Source: Lepidostoma basale
Taxonomy: Eukaryota; Arthropoda; Insecta; Trichoptera; Lepidostomatidae
DNA: 64,000 bases
Direction of reading: 5' to 3'
Assembly (NCBI GenBank): GCA_022606425.2
Contig: JAHDVF020000982.1
Coordinates: 992,001-1,056,000, forward strand
Shown here: positions 57,090 to 64,000 of the stretch, one piece after another
Position numbering within the stretch: position 1 is the first letter of the stretch
Layout: the number at the start of each line of letters is the position of its first letter
Notes under the pieces: generated by a model
Databases searched by the model: none
The model's input: the letters and a program-made list of their open reading frames with translations, nothing else
What the model was told of the DNA's origin: nothing
Translations under genes and position numbers: made by a program

Positions 57090-57590
57090 TACGTCGAAAG
57101 AAGAGTTGGAGCCGGTAATAATGTAAATTCTTCTTCCGACCCTTATGTATGGAAGCGAAGCACGGAACTGGCAAAAGAAGGATGAAAGTAGAATAGAATG
57201 TGAGGATACTCTGTGTATGATAGAGTGTCGATTGAAAATGTAAGAAGTGAATGCGGTGCGAATGATGGTGTCATGAACAAAATAATGAAAGGATCATTAA
57301 GATGGTTTGGACATATGGAAAGAATGAATAAAGAAAGAATGGTAAAAATTATATAAATTATATGTTATTGATGTAAATGGAACCAGAAATAGAGGAAGAC
57401 CGAGGAAAACGTGGCACAATCAAAGAAATCAAATATTGAATGTCGGCCATGTGAGGAGTCAGAGAAATCGACGCGCGTGCATGACACGATGTATGAAGTT
57501 GAGGAAGCGAGAGAAATATGTCAGGAAAGAAAAGTGTGGCAGTCCATTCATTCTGCCTACCTTTCTGTTAGTGAGTTAGTTAGTTTCTTC
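57090..57590 (+). pseudogene. LINE A1 fragment, heavily broken
   Basis: VRRKSWSR.. at 57095, a jump to LPTLMYGSEARNWQKKDESR, loss of INAVEMRSLRR, YDRVSIENVRSECGANDGVM, NKIMKGSLRWFGHMERMNKE, an inserted TATAAATTA, NGTRNRGRPRKTWHNQRNQI, and VEEAREICQERKVWQSIHSA. The tail is GTTAGTGAGTTAGTTAG. Confidence 0.75.
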
Positions 57591-57960
57591 TTCTTTAAGT
57601 GCCCTGTCGGGTCCTCCCAACGTTAGCTATCACCTCGGCGAACCTGTCTCTGTCCTGCGCCGCTCGGAACAGTTCCTCCACACTTCGGATGCCGGACCTC
57701 TCCCTAACGTTTCGCAGCCATCGGTAGGGACATCTGTCTCCTACCGGGCCCTTGGCATCCCTTATTTTCCCTCCAACATCAGTTGGAGAAGGTGTTACTT
57801 TTCCCTACGAAGAACATGACCTAGATGTGAAATCTTCCGAACCTTGATAGTTGATAACAGCTACCTTTCAACTTTAGCTCACCTCAAGACTTCTGTATTG
57901 GTAACCATGTCTGTTCAGGGAATTCTGAGCATTCGGAGATAGAGCCACAATTCAAATGCT
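57585..57960 (-). pseudogene. LINE J fragment
   Basis: Minus codons KVRKISHLGHVLRREK, GKIRDAKGPVGDRCPYRWLR, NVRERSGIRSVEELFRAAQD, RDRFAEVIANVGRT, followed by AAGAAGAAG. Its 3' end touches the tail of the A1 copy, so the two are tail to tail. Confidence 0.75.
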
Positions 57961-57964
57961 TCCA

Positions 57965-58370
57965 GTCTGTCATACCTCTCTAGGTTCCTCTATATTCATA
58001 TATCGTAACATGCACACTCGTAGATTTTTCCGACTTCGAATGTGGCCGCCTTATAATATTTGTTTTATTTGGTCATGCCATGTTTCCTCGGTCTTCCACG
58101 GCTTCTCTTTCCACTCACACTGCTTGTAACACCATTTTAACAATTTTTCTTTCGTCAATTCGTTTCATACGTCCAAACCATGTCAGGGATTCTTTTTTAA
58201 TTTTACTTTTGAAGCAATTATCTGCCTTACATGTCTTCACTATTTCGTCGCTCGGTATTCTATCCTACTTTCATATTTATTTTGCTTTTTTTTTTTCAAC
58301 TTTCACTACCATAAAAGGGTTGGCACTAGAACTCCATTACGTGCTCCCATCTTTGCATTAAATAAAATAA
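57965..58370 (-). pseudogene. LINE A3 fragment, no 3' end
   Basis: Minus codons for NKIKKESLTWFGRMKRIDER, KWCYKQCEWKEKPWKT region, INKYYKAATFEVGKIYECAC, CYDI. The last 90 bp of LINE A are missing. Upstream it reaches GVLVPTL at about 58320-58345. Confidence 0.65.
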
Positions 58371-58552
58371 TTTGTAGCAACAATGTAAGAATGAACATAT
58401 TCTTTCATAGTTTTGTGTTTTGTTCTAAACTTCCCCGCTGGGACACATGATAGCCGTATTCAAGTTTTGGTACCCCAGGGTAGGACTCAGAGGCGGGCAA
58501 AAAAGCGTTAATAATTATTAATATGCTTATAAATATTTTATAACAGACTAAT

Positions 58553-59172
58553 AAACTAACTAACTAACTAACTAAGAGAGGATGGATCGCCACAATGCTC
58601 TGTCCTGGCATACCTCTCGTGATTCCTCTACATTCATACATCGTACCATGCACGCACGTCGATTTTTCCGACTTCAAATTTGACCGCCTTTTAGTAATTG
58701 ATTAATTTGGTCATGCCATGTTTCCCTCGGTCGTCCTCGGCTTCTTTTTCCACTCACGCTGCTTGTGTACAACTTTTTAACCATTCTACTGTTTGGACAT
58801 ATGGAACGAATGGATGAGCCATTCGTTCCATATGTTCAAACCATCTCAGGGATCATTTTTTTTTAAATTTTATCCATGATAACAGTCATCTGCCTTACAT
58901 TTCTTTCTTATTTCATCGTTTGGTATTCTATAATACAACGTTTTCCCGCACATTCTTCTTAGTGATCTCATTTCTTCGGCGTTTATCCTGCTTATATCCT
59001 TCTTTTGCCAGGTCCAAGCTTCACTTCTATACATGAGGGTTGGCACTAGAACTCCATTGTGTACTGCCATCTTTGCTTCTGTGGATATATTTATATTTGC
59101 AGTAATGACTTTGAGTGCGCCATTTATTTTATTCCCTGAACCAACCCTTCTTTCGATGTCTTTCTCCATTTA
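58553..59172 (-). pseudogene. LINE A3 copy with a small inverted duplication
   Basis: Upstream frame 59169-58870: MEKDIERRVGSGNKINGALK, VITANINISTEAKMAVHNGV, LVPTLMYRSEAWTWQKKDIS, RINAEEMRSLRRMCGKTLYY, RIPNDEIRKKCKADDC. At 58795-58840 about 24 bp (GGACATATGGAACGAATGGA) is duplicated inverted. Then SCVQAA.VEKEAEDDRGKHG region and the tail AACTAACTAACTAACTAACT (58556), with the last coding block partly deleted. Confidence 0.8.
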
Positions 59173-59214
59173 ATTATATAAATAATGTGTTTTTCAAAGG
59201 ATAATATTTTTTTA

Positions 59215-59995
59215 AATTTTTGGGACTAGGTTATAAAATGGGCAGTAAAACTGTGAACGTCATTTGCTATGCAGACGATGCCGCATTAATAGTAGAGTCT
59301 GAAGATGATCTGCAAAGAATGTTGTACAGATTCCACACAGTATCACAAAGGCTAAATATGGCTATATCAGTCAGCAAAACAAAAAGTCTCACTATATATA
59401 GACAACCTACAAGATGTAAGCTGACTGTTGATGATATACCTGTAGAGCAAATAATGAGTTTCAGATATATAGGAGTAGAGATCTGCAGCCTTGACCTTTA
59501 TACCAAAGTACGAGAACAAGTCAGTAAAGCCTCTGCCGTGTCAGGGTGTCTGAAGAATCTGGTCTGGAAGAACAAGCACATGCGTATCGACAGCAAGGTC
59601 AGAATTTTTAAGACATGCGTGCGACCACTCATGACGTACGCTGTAGAGACGTGGGCTGACACTGTGCGAGCCAAGGGTCTACTAAGAACATCGGAGATGA
59701 AGGTCCTAACATTAATTACTGGAAAAAACTCTCCGAGATGGTGACCGCAACGCAGACATAAAATAATCTTGCGAAATAGAGGATATCGTTCAGTGGGATA
59801 GATCTAGAAGAAGATACTGGAGGGACCATGTAGCCCGAATGGATGGTGACAGACTTGCATATACAGCCGCTTATGAAATCCCCTCCGGACACCGCCCACC
59901 TAGAAGACCGCCCAAGAGATGGAGGGACAGCTGGACCTCATCATCCGACGAGAAATTATGTCACAGATCATAGAATCTATTAAAAGAAGAAGAAA
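59215..59995 (+). pseudogene. LINE B, longest copy, includes the RT catalytic box
   Basis: Frame 59220-59744: GYKMGSKTVNVICYADDAAL (YADD), IVESEDDLQRMLYRFHTVSQ, VSKTKSLTIYRQPTRCKLTV, EQIMSFRYIGVEI, WKNKHMRIDSKVRIFKTCVR, PLMTYAVETWADTVRAKGLL, then a frameshift at GKN.LRDGDRNADI, a stop, CEIEDIVQWDRSRRRYWRDH, VARMDGDRLAYTAAYEIPSG, GRPPKRWRDSWTSSSDEKLC. The end is AGAAGAAGAAATATT. YADD plus this tail suggests an RTE-like clade. Confidence 0.85.
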
Positions 59996-59999
59996 TATT

Positions 60000-60390
60000 A
60001 AACCATTCAAAAGAACGACCCTGTGGATAGTAATATGAAAGTCTGTTGTATGTTTTCTTACACAAATATGTATATATATTTTATATTTTACATATACACG
60101 GCAAGTATATTCGATATACGATATGGTTCTATTTCCCATGTACTATATAACCCACTTGACTCAGCGAAATTGGACAATGTCCAAATATGGGAAAGTTATC
60201 TTTACCACGACCCTTATTAATGAACCCTTTTACTTAAAACCGTAATAAAAGGTATTTTCATAATGAAAAATAAGTTTGGAAAACTTTTTTACGCTTTCTA
60301 TTAAATGTTTATTACTACATATAATTATGTGGATCAATTTTCTTTGTGCCATTGTATATTTTAAGTTATATTATAAAAATAGTTTAAAAA
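60000..60390. other. No gene seen
   Basis: AT-rich spacer, no assignable feature. Confidence 0.4.
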
Positions 60391-60840
60391 AATCTTGATG
60401 TAAATGGAGTACGGAGTCGAAGTAGACAGAGGAAAACATGACATGACAAAATTAATCAAATTTTAATGGTTGGTCATGTTAAAAGTCGGAAGAATCGACG
60501 TGCGTGTATGAGTGTGGAGGAAGCTAGAGAGTGTGTCAGGAGAGAAGAGTGTGACAGTCAATTCTCTCTGCCTACCCCTGCGGAGAAACGGCGTGATGTT
60601 TATTTAATGTATATGTTAATGATTTAAATGGAACTAGAAATAGAGGAAGTCCGAGGAAAAAACGTGGCACGATCAAATATATCAAATATTGAATGTCGGC
60701 CACGCGAGCAGTCGGATAAATCGACGTGCGTGCATGACACGATTTATGAATGTTGAGGAAGTGAGAGAAGTACATCAGGAAAGAAAATTGAAGCAGTCAT
60801 ATCTTTCTGTCTACCACTTCTGGGAGACGGCGTGATGGCA
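60391..60840 (+). pseudogene. LINE A2 and LINE A1 tails in tandem
   Basis: 60391-60600 is A2 (DVNGVRSRSRQRKT, HVKSRKNRRACMSVEEARE, CRREECDSQFSLPTPAEK in shifted frames). 60605-60840 is A1 (GTRNRGSPRK, HDQIYQILNVGHASSRINRR, ACMTRFMNVEEVREVHQERK, HFWETA). They are head to tail, each with several indels. Neither keeps a tail repeat. Confidence 0.7.
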
Positions 60841-61140
60841 GGTTGGTTCTGCATGTTGGGGGATAAAACAGTCTGTACTGACGCTATCCAGAACATAATG
60901 ATGGATACCCTCCAAGAAGACGGAATTCTCAAAGAATCCTCTGACAAGTATCTCTCCTTATCTGTACTATTGGTCCCCATAATGTCCTAGAGGTATGCGG
61001 TGGGATAAAGCCATGGATAGCTACCCAAGTCTCTCATGTAGAGATATCTCAGAAAAAAATTTCTGAACCCTATCTAACATGAGCGATTATCTCGCTTCGT
61101 GAGGACTCCATATCTCCATGGCTCCGGACCAATGTAATCG
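60838..61140 (-). pseudogene. LINE D-related C-terminal fragment
   Basis: Minus codons: LVRSHGDMESSRSEIIAHVR, GSEIFF RYLYMRDLGSYPWL, YPTAYLLDIMGTNSTDKERY, DSLRIPSSWRVSIIM, then DCFIPQHAEPT. It follows the D order (WSPHEARY, YPWLYPTAF-LGMLGTNSL) with frameshifts. Confidence 0.65.
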
Positions 61141-61214
61141 GATAGAGTCCAGGCTTGAACCCAAGTCTCATGGAGCAGGAGCCAACCATTCTCTCCTTTA
61201 GAGCACAGTCCGGC
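61141..61214 (-). repeat. T2 tRNA-like head
   Basis: Minus: GTGCTCTAAAGGAGAGAATG, GGCTCCTGCTCCATGAGACT, TGGGTTCAAGCCTGGACTC. It is the head only, diverged, and about 60 bp from the full T2 copy in inverse orientation. Confidence 0.5.
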
Positions 61215-61270
61215 TTGCTTCAGATTTTTATAGTTCATCTTTATTAACCGATGTATTCCAAGATATTAAA

Positions 61271-61455
61271 TCGGGTGGTGGTCTAGGGGATAGAACGCTT
61301 GGCTCCTGATCCAGGGGACATGGATTCAAGCCTGGACACGACCAGATTCCTTCTTCATAATAATGAGCTATTTTCTGCTCACATTGAAGACTGTAATTAA
61401 AAATTCTAATATCATTAATATAAATCCTTGATGTTAGTTAAAAAAAAAAAAAAAT
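61271..61455 (+). mobile_element. T2 tRNA-derived SINE, copy 2
   Basis: TCGGGTGGTGGTCTAGGGGA (A box), CTTGG-loop-CCAGG (anticodon-like stem), GGATTCAAGCCTGG (B box), CACGACCAGATTCC, AATGAGCTATTTTCTGCTC, AAATTCTAATATCATTAAT, then a poly(A) end (61440-61455). It aligns with 33288-33470 inverted from start to tail. Confidence 0.85.
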
Positions 61456-61469
61456 AGAATTACTTAAAA

Positions 61470-61711
61470 ACAGGAACTGCTAAAGAAGGATGAAAGTAGA
61501 ATAAATGCAGTAGAAATGAGATATCTTAAACGAATTTGTGGGGAATTTGGGGGAATGATAGTGTTATGAACAAAATAATGAAAGGATCATTAAGATGGTT
61601 TGGACATATGGAAAGAATGAATAAACAAAGAATGGTAAAAAAAGTATATGTTAACGATGTTAATGGAACTAGAAATAGAGGAAGACCGAGGAAATCGTGG
61701 CGCGATCTACT
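61470..61711 (+). pseudogene. LINE A1, 5' part, split by a hammerhead repeat
   Basis: LLKKDESRINAVEMRYLKRI, a deletion of the YDRVSNENIRSEC block, NDSVMNKIMKGSLRWFGHME, RMNKQRMVKKVYVNDVNGTR, NRGRPRKSWRD, then LLLN from the insert. Confidence 0.8.
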
Positions 61712-61932
61712 GTTAAATTAAAAATTTTGTTTCACAATAATATATAATTAAAATATACATAAAATTTGACATTTGACATATTTTTGTAACACCTGATGAT
61801 GTCAACATAGATTGACGAAACAGCTCTCGCGTAAAATGAAAATGCAATTGTGATACATAAAACATTTTTTTTTAATTTTACAGTTTATAATGTTAAAGTA
61901 TCAAAGTGTTTCGGCCAAAACAATGGACTATT
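61712..61932 (+). mobile_element. Small hammerhead-bearing insertion (retrozyme-like)
   Basis: About 220 bp separating WRD and NQILNVGHV of LINE A1. It contains TTTGTAACACCTGATGATGT, the GAAAC segment, AATTGTGATACATAAAACAT and GTTTCGGCCAAAACAATGGA. The same blocks occur in the same order at 4600-4935 and, rearranged, at 545-1340. No reading frame. The flanks share TTAAAT but a clean duplication is not resolved. Confidence 0.6.
61789..61832 (+). ncRNA. Hammerhead-like motif inside the small insertion
   Basis: CAC, core CUGAUGA (61793-61799), extra U, stem II GUCAA-CAUAGA-UUGAC, GAAAC (61817-61821), AGCU, CUC, GCG. Core and stem II are intact. The base closing stem III is C instead of G, and stem I is CAC/GCG (mispaired), so this copy is probably inactive. 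Confidence 0.45.
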
Positions 61933-62088
61933 AAATCAAATATTGAATGTTGGCCACGTGAGGAGTCGGAGAAATCGACGCGCGTGCATGACACGATTTA
62001 TGAATGTTGAGGAAGCGAGAGAAATGTGTCAGGATAGAAAAGTGTGATAGTCGGCGACGGCGTGATGGTTGGTTTGTTAGTTAGTTAA
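61933..62088 (+). pseudogene. LINE A1, 3' part
   Basis: NQILNVGHVRSRRNRRACMT, RFMNVEEAREMCQDRKV and stop, loss of WQSILSAYPF, then GGCGACGGCGTGATGGTTGG and GTTAGTTAGTTAA. Confidence 0.8.
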
Positions 62089-62089
62089 T

Positions 62090-62405
62090 CAACTAACTAA
62101 CTAACTAACTAACCATCACGCCATTTCCCCGGAGGGGTAGGCAGAGAGGATGGATGGTCTGTCCTGGCATACCTCTCGGGCTTCCTCCACATTCATACAT
62201 CGTACCATGCACGCACGTCGATTATTCCGACTTCGAAAGTGGCCGCCTTTTAGTAATTGATTAATTTGGTCATGCCATATTTTCCTCGGTCGTCCTCGGC
62301 TTCTTTTCCCACTCACGCTGCTTGTGTACAACTTTTTAACCATTCTTCTCTCATCCATTCGTTTCATATGTCCAAATCATCTCAAGGATCCTTTTTTTAA
62401 TTTTA
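62090..62405 (-). pseudogene. LINE A3 fragment, tail to tail with LINE A1
   Basis: Frame 62367-62116: MKRMDERRMVKKLYTSSVSG, KRSRGRPRKIWHDQINQLLK, GGHFRSRNNRRACMVRCMNV, EEAREVCQDRPSILSAYPSG, EMA and stop; PVWR is lost. The tail CAACTAACTAACTAACTAAC (62090-62112) directly faces the A1 tail. Confidence 0.85.
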
Positions 62406-62757
62406 TTCATAACTAGCTGACCCGGCAACGCTTCGCTATTGCTATATTAGAGTATATAAATACTCGTACACCCAATATATATTAAAGAAATACAATGAAA
62501 GTTCAATATCAATTATTTTATTGGATAAAATGACATGTGTATAGGTGCAAGAATGTGTGTATCCCTAATTCAGTTCATATCTTTAAAACATTTGTTTAAT
62601 CCAAGCAAACTTGCTGTGAACTTGAATAATACTAATGTGAATTGAACAATTGAAGGCTGGGCATTACCAAGGTGGCAAGTTTGCAAAAAGTCTGAAATGA
62701 GTTTTTGATGCCAATTGGTCTTAAACATAGCTGTGCAAAAGCGCGTTATGATTTAAT
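62406..62757. other. Unassigned; repeat-end motif
   Basis: Begins AACTAGCTGACCCGGCAACG, a sequence I have the impression of seeing at repeat ends in arthropod genomes but cannot assign to a family. No gene seen. Confidence 0.3.
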
Positions 62758-62950
62758 AATATAGTGTAGTTCAAACGTTACCCTAAAGATGCCACCCAAA
62801 AAAAAGTTTATATATATCTTTTTCAGCTTTATGTTTAAACCATTAAACGTCCAGTCTTAATTTTTTTCCTCAATATTTTAAGTGAAATTAAAAAAACAAA
62901 TAAATATACTATATCACATTTGCATAAAACATTCATACATATACAATTCA
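62758..62950. repeat. About 190-bp direct repeat, copy 1
   Basis: From ATAGTGTAGTTCAAACGTTA and CCTAAAGATGCCACCC to ACATTCATACATATAC. Repeated at 63226-63418 with a few substitutions. Confidence 0.9.
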
Positions 62951-63190
62951 TATCCGTTCACTCCTGGGCGTAGGCCTCCTCCATCTGCTTCAATGTCTGT
63001 CGATCCTGGGCAACACGCATCCAATGTCGTCCCTCCATCGAAGTTGAGGACGTCCTGGGTTTCGGGTTGCACTTCATCTACGCATATATCGAGGTGTGGG
63101 ATCCATCCTCTGCACACGCGCATTCCATTATCTTCTGGGTTGTCTGCCTCATCTCATGACATCTTTCAGCTTGCAGATTTCACCGTTTCA
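62950..63190 (-). pseudogene. LINE L tail, copy 1
   Basis: The minus reading in one frame gives MKCNPKPRTSSTSMEGRHWM, RVAQDRQTLKQMEEAYAQE and stop. The motif WMRVAQDR-EEAYAQEWT is the usual end of a C-like endonuclease-RT. The longer frame 63123-62914 is a shadow. Upstream to 63190 is unassigned. Confidence 0.6.
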
Positions 63191-63225
63191 TGTTACCTAG
63201 AAATAAAAGGAAAAATATTAAATTA

Positions 63226-63418
63226 ATATAGTGTAGTTCAAATGTTACCCTAAAGATGCCACCCAAAAAAAAGTTAATATATATCTTTTTCAGCTTAATG
63301 TTTAAACCATTAAACGTCCAGTCTTAATTTTTTTCCTTAATATTTTAAGTGAAATTAAAAAAACAAATAAATATACTATATCACATTTGCATGAAACATT
63401 CATACATATACCATTCAA
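63226..63418. repeat. About 190-bp direct repeat, copy 2
   Basis: Second copy of 62758-62950. Here it is followed by a Helitron-helicase-like frame instead of LINE L, so the repeat edge near 63418 is a real junction. Confidence 0.9.
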
Positions 63419-63419
63419 G

Positions 63420-63660
63420 GTCATAATAATGCTCTTAGAAATACAATGTTTAGAGAAACAAAACTCTTGATTTTGATGTCCATTAGATGAAGCTAATAAT
63501 GCACATTCACTTAACCAATGACGAAATTTGTAAATTTGTGTGATGTCTGGAAATATACATTGAATCAATTCTCCTTTGGAGTGTGATTCTACAGAAATCA
63601 GTTGATAATTTAAAGCATTCATTCCATACAATGAACTTTCATTGTTGCAGAATTTTACCC
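63420..63660 (-). pseudogene. Helitron helicase-like remnant
   Basis: Minus frame from 63631: ISVESHSKGELIQCIFPDIT, QIYKFRHWLSECALLASSNG, HQNQEFCFS. The order LI-x(2)-FP(D/N)I-x(3)-Y-x(3)-WLSE-A-LA matches the PIF1-type helicase domain of Helitrons as I know it. It is followed by a shift into the 190-bp repeat. Only about 70 residues remain. Confidence 0.5.
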
Positions 63661-63719
63661 ATTCCAGAAATATTTAAAATGTTGCATGTAGGTGTTTCAA
63701 TGTTTTGTATCATCATCAT

Positions 63720-63900
63720 CATGAGCCTATATCCGTTCACTCCTGGGCGTAGGCCTCCTCCATCTGATTCAATGTCTGTCGATCCTGGGCAAAACGCATC
63801 CAATGTCGTCCCTCCATCGAAGTTGAGGACGTCCTGGGTTTCGGGTTGCAGTTCATCTATCATCAGGGCTGCGAGCGGCATGCCATTTTAGCGCTGCCAC
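63720..63900 (-). pseudogene. LINE L tail, copy 2
   Basis: Minus: codons for TSSTSMEGRHWMRFAQDRQT, LNQMEEAYAQE and stop, with a GAT-type run (ATCATCATCATGA at 63710-63722) as 3' tail. It is nearly identical to 62950-63080. Confidence 0.65.
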
Positions 63901-64000
63901 TCTTCCGATGATGTCCGACACTCCTGTTCTGCCTCTAATAGTGGAATTAAACCAATTAATCCAACCTGTACATACCATTTCAAAATTAGTTCATAAATAT

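Noticed and set aside
62914..63123. 69-codon frame VCRGWIPHLDICVDEVQPET on the minus strand
   Set aside because: It is duplicated with the LINE L tail, and another frame of the same strand gives the recognisable WMRVAQDR...EEAYAQE motif.
1..64000. CRISPR arrays, bacterial operons, rRNA genes
   Set aside because: Repeats have no regular spacer structure, composition and elements are those of an animal genome, and no rRNA-like sequence was recognised.

Overview
This is a gene-poor, AT-rich stretch of an animal genome, most likely an insect. The retroelement families present (Jockey/CR1-like and RTE-like LINEs, Penelope-like elements, L2-like LINE, mariner, piggyBac-like TTAA MITEs, hAT and Helitron traces) are typical of arthropods. 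Lepidoptera or another AT-rich insect order fits, but I cannot fix the order. I find no host gene with convincing exons, no rRNA, no CRISPR array and no viral gene. Nearly every reading frame belongs to a transposable element, and most are 5'-truncated, frameshifted LINE 3' ends.

Family labels used below are mine. LINE A is a non-LTR reverse-transcriptase tail with the block NKIMKGSLRWFGHMERM; it has three subfamilies: A1 (NGTRNR, tail GTTA repeats), A2 (NGVRSR, tail GTT repeats) and A3 (SGKRSR, tail GTTA repeats). LINE B ends with GAA repeats and carries the block KTLRDRVRN. LINE C carries WQWAGH. LINE D is the near-complete element at 45.6-49.8 kb. LINE-1w is the 5.3-8.4 kb element. G, H, I, J, L and M are further LINE tails, and K is L2-like. 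T1 and T2 are tRNA-derived SINEs. SINE-A is a non-autonomous element that shares its 3' end with LINE A1. 'HHR repeats' are short repeats with a hammerhead-ribozyme-like layout.

Layout. 0-5 kb: Penelope-like remnant, an excellent hammerhead candidate, a LINE G insertion with a target-site duplication, LINE A copies, and a deleted mariner inside LINE A. 5.0-8.6 kb: a 3.2 kb Jockey-type LINE nested in LINE B. 8.6-18 kb: SINE, LINE A, a MITE with internal 77-bp repeats, Penelope/hammerhead palindromes, LINE H and B. 18-20 kb: a tandem array of about 135-bp hammerhead-derived units. 20-45 kb: dense mosaic of LINE fragments, MITEs and SINEs, many nested and several with recognisable target-site duplications. 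45.6-49.8 kb: LINE D with ORF1 and ORF2 in the same frame separated by one UGA. 50-62.4 kb: more LINE tails, a LINE C copy carrying a passenger insertion, a TTAA MITE and SINEs. 62.4-64 kb: duplicated modules and a Helitron-helicase-like remnant.

The main biological interest is twofold. First, several unrelated-looking repeats (Penelope-associated palindromes, small retrozyme-like insertions, a satellite-like array) share one hammerhead architecture, with some copies core-intact and others core-degraded. Second, the LINE A system shows subfamilies, palindromic copies and a SINE parasite that borrows its 3' tail. Element boundaries without a stated duplication are approximate. All homology calls come from motif recognition by eye, not from database searches.
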